DNA of 64,000 nucleotides, taken from Auriscalpium vulgare (lineage: Eukaryota; Basidiomycota; Agaricomycetes; Russulales; Auriscalpiaceae). The notes under the pieces are model-generated. The model made no database searches, was not told the DNA's origin, and saw nothing but the letters and a program-made list of their open reading frames with translations. This document shows, piece after piece, positions 42,372 to 53,765 of this stretch. Positions within the stretch are counted from its first letter, which is position 1; each line of letters begins with the position of its first letter. The stretch covers positions 806,001 to 870,000 of the forward strand of contig JAHBBC010000010.1 of assembly GCA_019915015.1 (NCBI GenBank), read 5' to 3'. The position numbers were made by a program, and so were the translations under genes.

Positions 42372-43024
42372 CTACATAAAGTGCATCAGTCGAGCAAGCC
42401 CGTGCGCCGTCAGGAAGTGCGCGCCTTGGCGGTTCCCGCCAGCGCCGGGGTGGCCTTCGGCATATTTGACGGCATGTGGGCCGCGCGGAACGAAATTTTG
42501 AGACGGGCCCGGTTCATACGGATTATCTGCATTGGATGGAAGAGGAAGAGCATTGGTACATTGCCAGTGGTGATTGGGTACATAACGTACAGGGAGTCGT
42601 ATTTGAAGATCCGCCGGCCCAGTGTGACGGCGGTGGATTGTATGAGACAGAGGGCGGTGCGGAGGGAAGCGGATATGTCGAGGCGCCTCCCACCGAGTAG
42701 TGCGGTGGATAGTATGTCGGGTTCGAGACATTGCCAGGGTTGCCGTACGATGCGCCCTGCCAAGATGTCGCCACATGCGTGGACGCGGAGGATGGCAATG
42801 CAGCGTCCGTTCCCTGGGCTGCGGGAGCGTAGTGCGCGTACGGCTGGGCGCCAGGCCCTGCTTGCTGCTGACTTTGGCCATAGGCAGCGTCTTGCTGGCT
42901 GCCGGACGGCGTAGTGGAGTAGCTCTGCGACGACTGTGGCTGGCCGTTATACGGTTGCTCTGATAACAGACGCGTCAGGAATGTAACATGGCAGGTGAGA
43001 CCTTGGCGCACGTTTCGGCGGCAT
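42372..43024 (-). CDS. Pro/Gln/Ser/Tyr-rich hypothetical protein
   Basis: Exons read leftward: 43024-43012, 42959-42591 and 42526-42372, 178 residues. The 13-nt first exon MPPK joins via donor GTGCGC to QQPYNGQPQSSQSY. The middle is low-complexity (YGQSQQQAGPGAQPYAHYAP, NPTYYPPHYSVGG). Exon 3 reads YNPYEPGPSQNFVPRGPHAV and ends GLARLMHFM. A disordered, possibly RNA-binding or condensate-forming protein is suggested by the Q/Y/G/P composition, without a folded domain. Splice sites and phases all fit, but the first exon is very short and so less certain. Confidence 0.6.
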
Positions 43025-43767
43025 GATTTTGGAGCGAAGATTTATGATAGTCGGCCTGAAGGATGGGAGAGGACTGGTCAAAGGCTGGCTTTATATACTA
43101 ACTCGCGGCTCCTAATCCACGGGTCCTAGGTTCGCGGGCTGTACGTGGTATCACAGGGGCATTGACGCTGTCAGTGTGCCGCACCGCCTCGTACGGCACG
43201 ACTGGACAGGAGGAAGTAGACAGGGACACTGTATGCGAAGAGAAGCTCGCGGCGGATGCGGCTTTTCATGTCGCAATCGTCAGTAGACGGGCATCGTCTG
43301 AGATCGCTGGCTGGATATGGAGGCGCGCAAGATGGAGAGCTAGGTGCTCGCTATAAGTAGCCCATGTCTTGAATATCGAATTCCACAGAGCGCCAGTCTG
43401 TCAGACGATGTCACAGATAAGGTAGAGAATGTGCGCATGCGTCTGTTCCGTCGCAGCCGAAGCTAGATTCAAAGGCCACAAATGATTGAAGCTGTCCAGA
43501 GGCAGCGCATGCCGTTGTGAGCATTGCACCAGCGGCACGCTGGGATAATCTATGGTGCATGGTAAGGCGTATGTTCCAAAAAACAGCATTGGATATTGTC
43601 GGCTTACTTACCGGATCTCCCAAGTGTCCTTAAATAGCAACGGGCACAGACCGCCGCGGTATCTCCCCTGGCGACATGATAAGAGGAACCCATTAAAGAG
43701 TTATCGGGAGCCGACTCAGCCGAGGATCGGGATGCCGTCGCCAGCCAATACCAGCAGGAGAAGAGCT
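43025..43767. other. intergenic
   Basis: A TTTATATA motif at 43089-43096 sits about 65 bp upstream of the 43024 start on the - strand and may be its TATA. No other feature was recognised. Confidence 0.4.
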
Positions 43768-44756
43768 TCACAGAGAATGCGAGAGCGCCTTCGGACCAAC
43801 CATGGCGAGGCATGAGGTGCGCGGGGGACGTCTGAAGACAACAAGGCGCGCTGTTTTACGTGCATGCGCGACGATTGGACGAGATGCTGCTGCCGCAGCG
43901 ATTGCGATAGGTGGAGACAGTGAGGGCGTTGGGCTGCCGCCGTCTGTGGCGGCGGCATGCAAGGAGTTAGGACAGAACGTGTCAACACGTGGCGGTTACT
44001 TACAGCAGGGGCTGGGCATCGCTGCGGCGTCCGCCGGACGCCTTGGCGACGGGGCGCAAAGACGAGGACAACGTCGGCGTGCACGGAGCCGATCTCGAGA
44101 GAATGTCATGTGAGGGAACGGCGTGGCCTGGGGTATACTCTGGTATACTATGGGCCATCGGGGGCATGTCGATCTGGCTGCCCTGGACGAGGCAAGGTCG
44201 ACGTGCAAGGAGCGGCTGGGAAAGGAGACGAGGGGGACGCGAGTACGAGGAAGATGCTGGAAGACGCCGAGACAGTCGTGGAGGCTTCCAAGGAACTTCA
44301 TTTCCGGGACTGTTGTTGGTAACGGCGCAGTGCGTGTGCGGGATCCTCGGGCGCAGAGTTGGAAAAAAAAGCTACGATGTGGCCAGCAGGTGCGTGAGCG
44401 CGTGGAGTCCCGTGGATGATGATCGCAAAGGCAATCACGAGTGTCAAGATAGACGCAGACAGGTTACCCTAACTCAGAGTGAGAACCGTGCAGGCAAAAG
44501 TGAAGACAGTGTCAACGCCACCGTCATCGAGGGTCCAAAGGGTCTTTGCGGCGGGTTGATTCTGATTGCATTTCCGGCAACTCAGCGGCCGAGACACGCC
44601 ATCATGTGCTGCAGGGAAGCTGCGTGCCGCTGCGCGCGGGTCAGCGCGATCGTTGATGATCGACGTCGACTTGATCCCATAATTGAGCTTGCGGGGTGCG
44701 GACGTCGGCAACGCTGCACTTGCACTTGTAGGAAGTTGGGAAGTGGACAGGAACAT
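43768..44756 (-). pseudogene. membrane-protein gene with in-frame stops, probable pseudogene
   Basis: From ATG at 44756 the - strand frame reads MFLSTSQLPTSASAALPTSA, LNYGIKSTSIINDRADPRAA, LSCRKCNQNQPAAKTLW and hydrophobic VDTVFTFACTVLTLS, then TAG (44469). The same frame continues as LSASILTLVIAFAIIIHGTP and HIVAFFSNSAPEDPAHALRR before a TGA near 44293. After that, coding-like pieces lie in different frames (IPEYTPGHAVPSHDILSRSA; SLSPPIAIAAAAASRP). A 48-bp GT-AG intron could remove the first stop but would also remove a membrane span. Stops plus frame changes favour decay. Family not named; it looks like a two-span basidiomycete membrane protein. Confidence 0.45.
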
Positions 44757-45606
44757 GGCATTGGCTTGGAGGCGCGCTGGGCGACTTCCTCGCAGATCGC
44801 GCGGTGGTTCTGGAGAGGATTCGCAAAAGGGAATGGAGAGACGCAGGCCGGGGAGATAGACGGCTGGAGGACGTCAGTGCCACGACGACGAGCCGGACAT
44901 GCAGGGTAGCGAGCGCGTGCATTTTGGCGGCTACGACCAGTTCTAAATGGCCATTCACACTGAGCTTCCGTCAATTTTGCCTTGATGCTGATTGGCTATA
45001 TTCAGTCGCCTCCGCCGCTAGTCGCGAGGTAACCTCGCTTCTCCTCCTCCCGCCACCTTCCTCTCCCCTCGACGACCGCCAGCCTCCGCCAGCCGGCGAG
45101 CTATCCCTTCTCTTCGTCGTCGACACCGGCGCGCGCGACATCTTTCATTCTCGGCGGAACACAATTGGCCCCAAGCGCCCTCTTCTCCATTTCTCACAGA
45201 AGCTCGGCCACTCCCCGCCAGCGTCTTTGTCCCCCTCCGTCCCCCTCGTCTCCAGGCTCGTCATCCTCACCCTTGTCGCTCTCTAGAACGCCCTGTAGCG
45301 TCCCGCGTGCGTGGAACCGCCGTTGCGGTGCCGGTCTGCCTCCGAGCCTCGACAGTCTATTTGCCCAACACCGTCTTTGCCTACCGCACTTGCTCGGCCT
45401 TCGCATCCTCGACCACACGCCCACACCGCCGCCGCCGCCGCCGCCGCCGTCGAACGCGTCCTCCCTCTCTCCTGGCGGTTAACAGTTATCCCGTACGCGC
45501 TCGGCCATCTCCAGATCCGTCGCGGCTACTCGCTAGTGCGCCAACCCCGACACCCTGTATCGCCAGCGCCGTCTTGACCACCCAGCGCAGCCCCCCACCA
45601 CCCGCC
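44757..45606. other. 5' leader/promoter of the 45607 gene with a GCC microsatellite
   Basis: The frame from 45307 is open without a stop but starts at a non-ATG codon; the first ATG is 45607. A (CCG)n run of about eight units lies at 45427-45450. Long C/T-rich stretches (45020-45260) suit a promoter/leader. Confidence 0.5.
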
Positions 45607-48124
45607 ATGACCACCTCGCTCCCCTCCAAGCACGGCAGGAAGACCCCCGTCCCGCTGCTGCTCGCCGAATTCCCCTCGCCTCCCACGTTCATTCCGCCAA
45701 CCCCAACCTCCGCCGCACCCACGCCCTCACCGAACCCACGTTCATCGGGGTCGTTCAACCCGCCCCCGTCGCTGCCCCCGTCCACGCCGCTGCCCCCCAT
45801 CCCCGGCCCGTCCCCCATCACCGACCTCGTCTTCATCGCCGCCAAGCCACGCCCGCACCGCGGTTCCCGGGCATCCACGTATTCCTTCTCGCGCGGCTCG
45901 TCCCCTTCGCCCTCCGCGCGGGACTCGACCGCGAGCTTCGCGAGTGGGAGCAGCGGGCCGTCGACGCTGCCGGCGTCCCCGACAGCGTCGACCTTCGCCC
46001 CCAGCGCCCGCGATCGCACAGAATCCCTCACCTCCGCCTCGACGCGCTCCATCCGCTCGTTCTCCTCAACCAGCTCCCTCTCCGTGCCCGTCGCGTCCTA
46101 CCACCACCACCCGCCGCCGCCGAAGACGCCGCCCATGCCCATGCGCATGTCCATGGACGCCGCGATCCTCGAGGATGAAGAATACTTCGCCCCGCGCGCG
46201 CGGCCCCCCGCCGATGACCACGCCGCCGCCGGTGACGACTCGCTGTCGTCGATCAACATGCACGACCTGCCCGCGCTGCACGAGGACGACGGGCGCGCGC
46301 TGTCCGCGCAGGCGCTGCACCTCGAGATGCGCGCGGCGCGGTCCAAGAGTGAGACGCACCGCGCGCGCCTGCGCCGCGGCAGCGCGCCGACGATCCGCAG
46401 GCCCTCCGGCGCCAGCAGCAGCGGGCACGCGCCGAGCGCGTTCCCGAGCCGCCACAGCGCCGCGAGCGAGCCCGCACGGGCGGGAAGCCCGGACATCGCG
46501 AGCATCCTCGCGGCGACGCCGCGCCCGCGCCGCGTGTCCGAGTCGTCGTCGGCGCGCGCGGCGTCGCTGCCCGGCTCGCGGCGGACGAGCTTCGCGCGGC
46601 GGAAAAGCGGGGGCTCCGTCGCGCGCCTCTCGTATGCGGACAAGGAGGACGACGACTGGAACGAGGAGTCGTTTGTGGAGGACTACGGCGTGGTGATCAG
46701 GGGCGGGGACGGCGCGGCGTTCGAGGAGGAGATCGGCATTGGCGTGGACGAGGACGTGGAGGCGGCCGAAGCGGCGGAGGACTCGGACTCGAGCCTTGAT
46801 CTGCACACACCTCTTCCGTAAGTGGTCGCTGTCTGTCCGTGTTGTCGCGACGTTGGCTGACGCGCCGGTGCAGGAATCTAATGCTGAGGGACGGCATGCT
46901 GTCGCCCCACTCCAAGCTGCTCCCGCAAAACCTGCGCGCAGAAACGCCAATGGAGAACGAGTCCGGCCGGCCCGGCAGCATCATGAGCGTTGCGTCAACC
47001 AGTACGTGATCTGTCTGATAGAGTTGTCTCTGGTTTGATTGACGACCCTGATCTAGCAATGACAAAGTCGGGCGTATACAAGGACGGGCGGGATACGGTG
47101 AAGCGACGTGTGCGACATCGTGACGGACGGACATTACGGGGCGGTATTGGGCTCACAACCGGTCTGGGTTGGAGCGACAGGTGTGTAGAGCACGCGTCCA
47201 GGTCCATTGGAGTATCACTAACCCTCTTATTTTAGCGAGGACGAGGACGCCCCCTCCCCACTCACAAAACGCCTCTCCCATCTTGCTCTTTCCCGCAAAT
47301 CCTCCTCTTCATCCCTTGGCCCCGCTCGACCAACACGCGCAACCCCCAGTCCCAACCCTCACCCCCTCTCCCGCTCTTTCTCCAGTGACAGCGCCCCGAC
47401 GCTAGTCGGCCGCTCGCCGTCCGGCACCCGGAGCAAATCAAAAGGCCGCTCGTCGCTCCCGCCGACGTCCTGGCAGAAGCGCGCGGCGAGCGCGTCCAGC
47501 GCGTACCCGCCGCTGCGCGTCCCCACGCGCTACTCCGAGCCGCCGTCCCCACACCAGGCGGCCGCTGAGCTGTCGGCGTCGGACACGAGCACGTCGACGG
47601 TCAGCATCGGCGGGCCGGTGACGCCCGACGCGCACGAGGCACTCGAGGAGCCGCCGCTGACTGCAAGCGAGGCCTGGAATCGCGATAAAAGCCTGCCCCC
47701 AATACCCTTGTCGCGCAACCCCTCCTCCGCGAGCGCCGGGCACAGATACCCCGCAGCACCGGACCTCGCGTCCAACCGCCACCGCTCCTCGCGCGGGTCC
47801 GACTCGGAGGACTCGTTCGCCACGCCTGCCGCGCGCTCGGCCTCGACGACCCCCGCCAGGCCGACCCCGCGCCCGCTGCGCCTCGCGTCCGCGCTCGGCG
47901 GCGGCGCGCAGCCTGGCGAGCCGACCCCGCGCCAGGGCCTGCTGCTCGGGTACAACCGCCAGCTGCACGACCAGCAGCGCTCCGCCGGCCGGCCGCAGCT
48001 CCCGCGCGCCGTCAGCGACGGCGTGAGCCCGCGCCCGCGCACAGGCACCGGCATGGTGTACAAGCGCAGCGCGAGCGCGCTGCCGAGCCGCATGCGTGCG
48101 CCGTCGGGCGCGCTCGCGCTGTGA
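45607..48124 (+). CDS. large Ser/Pro/Arg-rich hypothetical protein
   Basis: Exons 45607-46817, 46874-47001, 47057-47180 and 47236-48124, with phases that all match, encode 783 residues. The protein is mostly disordered: Pro/Ser-rich N-terminus, a His/Pro patch (YHHHPPPPKTPP), then short conserved-looking islands. These are NMHDLPALHEDDGRALSAQA, LSYADKEDDDWNEESFVEDY, LRDGMLSPHSKLLPQ and TLRGGIGLTTGLGWSDSEDE, followed by APSPLTKRLSHLALSRKS. The GLGWSDSEDED block split across exons 3-4 looks like the most constrained part. No enzyme domain. Such architecture is common for cell-polarity or signalling scaffolds, but I cannot name it. It is extremely GC-rich, so antisense frames are also open; those are shadows. 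Confidence 0.8.
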
Positions 48125-50683
48125 GGGAGCGTTTGGTCGGCCAGTTTGGTTTGGTTTTCTCATCGCTGATTTGATGATGTACGAGATGCATGCTATGTTA
48201 CGCGCCTTTTATACCTTAGACCGCGCGTTTGTGTGGAAGTTCCGAGTCGTGGATTTGGATACGCATTTGGATTGGATTTCGATTTGGATATGCTGCACAC
48301 CGGACGGCGCTATTCACATTCGTTTTTGTACAGCAACTTTGGATCGCTCTCGCGCTGCGCTACACAGTACCCCCGTCCGTTTGCTGGGCCCATCGTAGTG
48401 GGCCGGCGCGGCTTGACATCATGCTATCAGTACTCTGTTCATACCGGAATGGAATGTACATACCCTCGCATTGGAGCGATTGCGTGTGTGCGTTTAGTCT
48501 CCGTGGCTGACCTGGGTACAGAAGATAGTCTTTCTTCTGTTATAAGAGTGTGCTCACGCGTGTGTTATGACTGGTATTAGTGGCTGTCGTTGTGCTGATC
48601 ATGAGTAGAAATTCCCGTGATGACGACTCGAAGGTGCAATGCTGATGGTGGATAATCGCAAGAGGCTCATGACGCGGTGACGCACGGAACATCTGGCTCG
48701 TATCTGACTGGCTGGGTAGGGATGACAAATAATTGGCGAGGTTCATATGCCTACTGTGTTAGAAGCCTGAGTGTACTTATGGGAGCCAGATTCAAGTGCA
48801 AATGAGATTGTGTAATTTGTGTAGCGTGGAGCTGGATGGCCTCGGTCAAAGGCAATACTTGATCTGTCGCAGCCTCGTAAGGAGATTAGAAGGGCTGCGA
48901 TGCGAGGATGCCAGGATTACGCACTCTGATGGCATAGACGAGCTGCTCAAGGCTCCTTGGAGAATCAACGAAGACCGAGTGGGGCGTCTCGTCGGACCTG
49001 GACACTTCGTTGCAGAACTCGACTGGCGTCTGTCATACAGCAAGCAGGGCAGCCAGCAAACTTCAAGCCTGGCATGAAATCGGAAGAGACCTGGCGTCGC
49101 GATGGTCCACAAGCAGCTTCACCGCCAACTTGAGCTCCACTGGTCATCGAGGCTGAGCAGATATTCCTAGACGTGTTAGGCGTGAGTATCGGAGCAATGG
49201 AGACGAGGAGGTCCAGAGCGAAGGCGGCAAAGAGAAGTAGATGTGGACACGTACCCAGCTTCCTTTGGCATCTCACTCTCACAGCAGGCCCTCGATGTTT
49301 CGCGTACCGTGCGAAGCGCCGCGCACACCGACCGACCGCGAGGTGGCCGAAGGGGCAAGACGAAGGAACGTTCGACGGAAGGATTAGATTCGACGAGCTG
49401 CTCAACGAGCAATGGAAAAGTGGGAAGTCAAGTTGGGAGTCAGATCCTCCCTTGCACAGACAAGTTAAAGACAGGCCATGAATGGAAGTCAGCGAGCGGG
49501 GCTGCCAACAAGGCGTCAGAAAGGGCCCGCCGTGGTGATGCCCCACGCAAAAGTTCACCGCCAACTTGAGCTCCGCTACAAAACCAGGCGGCGCGGACTG
49601 CGTCCCAAGCGCCGTACACACTCTAGGCCGCGGCAAGTGCAAGTTGAAGTTCCGATTGAATGCGAGAATGTTTGCAAGGGGATTGCGACGCCGCAGGCCA
49701 GGGAGGTGTCGCTGTCGCGCCGAACACTGATAGTTCGGATTCGCCTGTCGCCTGTACCGAATCGCCGGCGGATGCTAGAAGGAACGAATGGCCCGAACGA
49801 GTGGAGGCGCAGGATATGGGGTGTTGGGGAATGCGAGCGTGCTGTGGACTGACGGAGGCTGTCAGGGTGGAAAAACTGTCAATCAGCCTTCAATGACCTG
49901 CACGACTGGCACCGAGCGAGTCGACGCGCTGCCGCAGTCTTTTCGCCTACTCAAGGCATGCCGACGAGAAGCTTACGGCCGACTGACCAGTGGCGCAGTG
50001 GCATGATGAAGTGTTGAGAACGTATCAAGTAGCGGGGTTCAATGCCATGTCCGCCTATGCGACACCGCGTTACGATGGGAAAAGAATAAAGTCAGGCTTT
50101 GATGCATTCAACACTATGGGCAGAAGCCACGCACGCGACAGTATCATAAGAATCCAGTGATTTCCAGAGATTCGCCGCGCATGAGACCACTTGACCTCGG
50201 CGACCTTGATCTAACAGTGCGTAGAGTGACGATGATGCGAACGGCATCAGTGTGCGAATGAAGCCCAACCGCAAGAGCCCTGTTCACGGAGCGCCCTGAG
50301 CTGGGAAAGCTGTCGAAGCCGCTTTAGAGAAAAGACGCCGAGCGCTCAGTAGTTGACGGCGGGGCCGCGAGGGGTGGCATCGGTGGGGCCATGGTTAGAC
50401 TGGATGAAACTGATCTGTGTGCTATATTCCCAAGGCGTCCTGCTCCATCAATGCGAGAAGCTGATTAATGGCTCACCTTATCCTACCTCCACGTACTCAA
50501 TCCAATCAGACAGGTTCTGCGGCGTTGGAAAGAACCAGCCGTGATATTGCGAAATTAGTGGGAAGTCGTGTGTATAACAATCAATTATTCCGGCCCACTT
50601 ACCGGAGCTTTAGTCTCAATACTAGTGTATTATCTTGTGCACCTATTCCAGGGGTTTGAGCCAACGATGGCAAGAATCGCAAG
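48125..50683. other. 2.5 kb without a supported gene; two diverged copies of a module
   Basis: Around 48925-49140 and 49390-49590 the same landmarks recur in order: GACGAGCTGCTCAA, later GTTCACCGCCAACTTGAGCTCC / CTTCACCGCCAACTTGAGCTCC. The intervening sequence is only loosely alike, so this is an old duplication. On the - strand both copies read ELKLAV(N/K). A 225-codon - strand frame (49642-48965) spans both but contains no recognised domain and starts at a non-ATG codon. Confidence 0.4.
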
Positions 50684-50793
50684 ATGAGTGGACAGACTCC
50701 GAGGACACGGTCACGCGCTCGCGTCGTCGATTCGGACTGCGACACAGTGGTGCAAAGTCCGACGCGCTTGCCTCTCACCCTCATCACTCCCTC

Positions 50794-52306
50794 ATGGCTG
50801 CTGCAGACAGAGGCACTCTGTACAATCTACCGCTCACAGGACCTGTCAAATGGAACCACAACCAGGAAGCTGCTCTGGTCCAGGGGCAGAGCCCATTCTC
50901 GCACTCCGCAGCGTCCTTGTCGGACCAGGCTCGCGAGCTCTATCTCCAGTATCTTTGGCTGCCCGAGGTGCGTAGCGGTGTATTTCTGTGTAACTGAGGG
51001 CTTATTGAAGCTCTCTTCGGCAGACGTTGATGCCGCTTTCCCAATTCCTGCCGCTCTTGCAGTTGCTTGTGCGCGACGCGCCATCAAGCTCGACGGCGGA
51101 GGCGATACACCCCCTACACGCGGCAATTGACGACATCATGGTGACCGGAAAGTGGTGCACCTACAAGTATCAGGTCATGCTGCCCACCATGCTTGCCGCG
51201 GGCGAGGTCCCAGATTCCGAGACGAAGATGATGTCGTTCGTCTACGCTCGCATCGCTAGCGATGCCCAAGGAACACAACCGGGCACTTCCTTGGATCAGG
51301 CTTCAACGCAGAAGACGTTCCTGTCATCAATCGAGAAGCGCGAGTAGGGGTCGGTTGCTATGCCACCTTGGACACTGCTAAGTTTCCGCGCAGAGTTCAG
51401 ATTCAGATCCTTCTTCATCTTCTCAAGTTGTCCCTGCCGGGCCATTGCCCACCACCGACTATTCGCCACGTCCCATCGCCACCGGCACAGAAAAGGCGCA
51501 AGCTGCATCACCGCGCACATTCCTCGTCAGAAGACGAAGCCTCTCTCACTCCACATGCCATTCTGGAGGACCGCGTCGAAGGGCTGATGGACCGGCTCGG
51601 GCTCTGGCAGATGGCCATCGACGACACCGGGAGAGACGATGCTGCCGACAAGAGCGTGAAGCAGCTGAGGGACTGGACACAGGTCTTCTGCGACGACATC
51701 GTGCAACCCTTGTGCGTTGTGCGCTCGTGCTCCACGCCTTACTCCTCTGACATGCATCTTCTCAGATTCGCAGACAAGCTGCCTTCACTGTATCGTCTTC
51801 TGCGCATGAAGCTGTTCCGCATTCCCCAGTGGTCCTCTGAGGAAGACGAGCCCGATGAAGCAGAGCCCCCGGGATCCACGCCCATTCCCGACGACTCTGA
51901 ATCTGTACCCCAACGAGCGCGCTCGCAGAGCCTCTCACGCTCCCGCTCCCGCTCGATCTCCGTCTCCCTGACACAAGAAGCCGAGGCCCGACGTGGGGGC
52001 TCCAAAAAGCGCGTGTTGCAGCGCGAAGTGAGCATGTCCAAGGCGTTCAAAAAAAGCAAGAGGAAGGAACCGGAGCTGCGGGAGCCAGCGAGAGGGTCGG
52101 CGCCGCCTGTGCCTGTGTCACTATCTGCCGCCCCGAACCCAAAGGTGTTGGTGGCAGGGACCCCGAGGAAGCCGAAGGGAAGAGCGTTTGTCGGGCGCGT
52201 AGCCTCCTCTACTGTCCTGGTATCTGACACCCCAGTGAAGGCGAAGCCACGGGCGAGCGCAGTCGCAAGTGAAGACGAAGGAGCACAATCGGATGAGTCG
52301 TTCTGA
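50794..52306 (+). CDS. Sld3-like DNA replication initiation factor
   Basis: Candidate Sld3/Treslin-like protein that would load Cdc45 at origins under CDK control. Exons 50794-50967, 51024-51343, 51394-51711 and 51766-52306; 450 residues from 50794. Key segments: GPVKWNHNQEAALVQG, LYLQYLWLPE|TLMPLSQFLPLL, SSIEKRE|VQIQILLHLLKLSL (splice restores the helix), QVFCDDIVQPL|FADKLP. Then comes a basic, SR-rich tail with RARSQSLSRSRSRSISVS and LQREVSMSKAFKKSK. That tail has several S/T-P sites (GTPRKPK, DTPVKAK), fitting CDK targets. The assignment rests on remembered similarity to Sld3, not a search. The start is uncertain: an ATG at 50684 opens another frame (MSGQTPRTRSRARVVDSDCD) that would need an intron or frameshift to join. 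Convergent with the 52446 gene. Confidence 0.6.
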
Positions 52307-53189
52307 TCGAGTGATGCTAGAAGACGGTGCATTTCATGTGGTATAGGATGTAAGATTGGAGCATGCAGCTACATATGATACGCTCGCAAACAGATACCGC
52401 ATTCTGAACAGACGAAACCCAAGAAAACCCAAGAACCCTAGATCTCTACTCATCCTGCGCCATCGATCCTACCTGAACATGATTCACTTCGACGGTAACA
52501 GGTGTAGGTATCGCAAACACGAACCCGGTGACATCAGCCTTCTCCCCGCGCGGCTCCTGGGGGAGAGAAAGGCCTCGGCCAGACGAGGCACAGAGGAAGG
52601 CTGAAGTCGTAGAGTCTTGTCCACCTTCATGCACAGGAGCGTACAGTGCGCCCGAGTATTGCCAAGCAGCATCGGGCAGCCAAGGGTCAGACAAAGCCGT
52701 GTTGCGCGGGATGGCTTGGCCGAGATCCAGCGGCGACCCGGGGACGTCGTGGCTGACATTGGCATCCAGAGATTGATTGCGAGGCGGCGATGGGCTGCAG
52801 CTCCGCGCGAGGGATAGTGTGGGCGAGAACGCGGGCAGCTCGTCCCACACAGGAGAGATCGGCGAGCCGGTGGGAAGCGGGAAGGCTGCAGCAGACGATT
52901 GAAGGGTCTTCGTGCTGTCCGGAGAGACCGACGCCATCATGACGAAAGGAGGATCGAGAGCGGCGAAGGCGTGGGGATCGACCAGCAGGGGCCGCGACTC
53001 GAACAGCGGGGACTGCTGGGGGGAGGACGGAGATGGGTGTCGGGCCTGCACGAGGTGGTCTTCGTTCGACGAGTGCATGAGCGTGTGCAGGAACTCGCCA
53101 GGCGCGATGGTGCTGTACTGTTTCTCTGTGAAGACCGTGCGACGCCCAGAAAGGAGCGGCGGAGGATCCTTGGCGGTGGGCGTGAGGCT
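50946..53189. repeat. segmental duplication, Sld3-like/membrane-protein unit 1
   Basis: Matches 61758-64000 in direct orientation, nearly base for base; the second copy lacks one C in the CCCCC run at 51867-51871. Left edge at CCAGTATCTTTGG inside Sld3-like exon 1. The right edge is not seen because copy 2 reaches the window end. Confidence 0.95.
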
Positions 53190-53765
53190 CAGGGCGGGGG
53201 CGGCGTCGCGGGCGTTGGTGCGTGTCAGCTGGAGGCCAGACGCGCGATCGCTGGTGCGATCCTGTCCGTCGTCCCGGGCCTCAGAGATCGGAGACAGTGG
53301 GCGGGCGTTGTACCCGGCGGGCGCGGTGCCGTGCGTGTCGCCGCCGCCGCCGTCGAAGAAGTGCTGCCCGAACGCGAAGGCGCGCGCCCGCCGGCAGCCC
53401 GCGCACTTGCAGGGCTTGCGGGCGTGGGCGGAGTGCGGGATGAGAGGCTGTTGGGCCGGGTGCGCGGCAGTGGGTGCGAGTTGCGGCGTGGGGGGCACAG
53501 CCGCCGAATTTGCGAGGGAAGCTCGGGCGGCAAGCGGCTCCTGCGACGTGTGGATCTTGGGCGATGCGAGCTTGTCGGGGTCGGTGACTCTGCGGCGGGC
53601 GTATCGAACGAGAAGCCAAACGGGAACAAGGACAAGCACGCAGACGACGAGGACGCCGATGGCAGTGAAGGCCGTCTCTGCGGCATCGGGCAGCGCGCGG
53701 CTGGCGAGGATGCCGCGGTTTGCTGGACAAGGAGCGCCAGGGTACATCTCCGAGTGGGCGCCCAT
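52446..53765 (-). CDS. single-pass membrane protein, unknown function
   Basis: Intronless, 439 residues. Near the N-terminus one transmembrane helix (AIGVLVVCVLVLVPVWLLV) is followed by a basic stop-transfer RYARRR, suggesting a lumenal or extracellular short N-terminus and a long cytosolic tail. The tail has a Cys cluster KPCKCAGCRRARAFAFG, a metal-binding-like CxCxxC, and then Ser/Pro-rich disordered sequence with DPPFVMMASVSPDSTKT. It ends at a GSMAQDE C-terminus. No family recognised. Tail-to-tail with the Sld3-like gene (139 bp apart). Its C-terminal half is present again at the window end. Confidence 0.75.
   Translation of the reverse strand: MGAHSEMYPGAPCPANRGILASRALPDAAETAFTAIGVLVVCVLVLVPVWLLVRYARRRVTDPDKLASPKIHTSQEPLAARASLANSAAVPPTPQLAPTAAHPAQQPLIPHSAHARKPCKCAGCRRARAFAFGQHFFDGGGGDTHGTAPAGYNARPLSPISEARDDGQDRTSDRASGLQLTRTNARDAAPALSLTPTAKDPPPLLSGRRTVFTEKQYSTIAPGEFLHTLMHSSNEDHLVQARHPSPSSPQQSPLFESRPLLVDPHAFAALDPPFVMMASVSPDSTKTLQSSAAAFPLPTGSPISPVWDELPAFSPTLSLARSCSPSPPRNQSLDANVSHDVPGSPLDLGQAIPRNTALSDPWLPDAAWQYSGALYAPVHEGGQDSTTSAFLCASSGRGLSLPQEPRGEKADVTGFVFAIPTPVTVEVNHVQVGSMAQDE

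Noticed and set aside
43989..44909. 306-codon + strand frame
   Set aside because: Opposite a more protein-like - strand frame with hydrophobic spans; the + frame is Arg/Gly/Cys-rich with no domain.
45486..46950. Long - strand frames opposite the 45607 gene (188-294 codons)
   Set aside because: They are GC-driven shadows: the + strand has a four-exon model with matching phases, and the antisense frames are Arg/Gly/Val-rich without splice logic.
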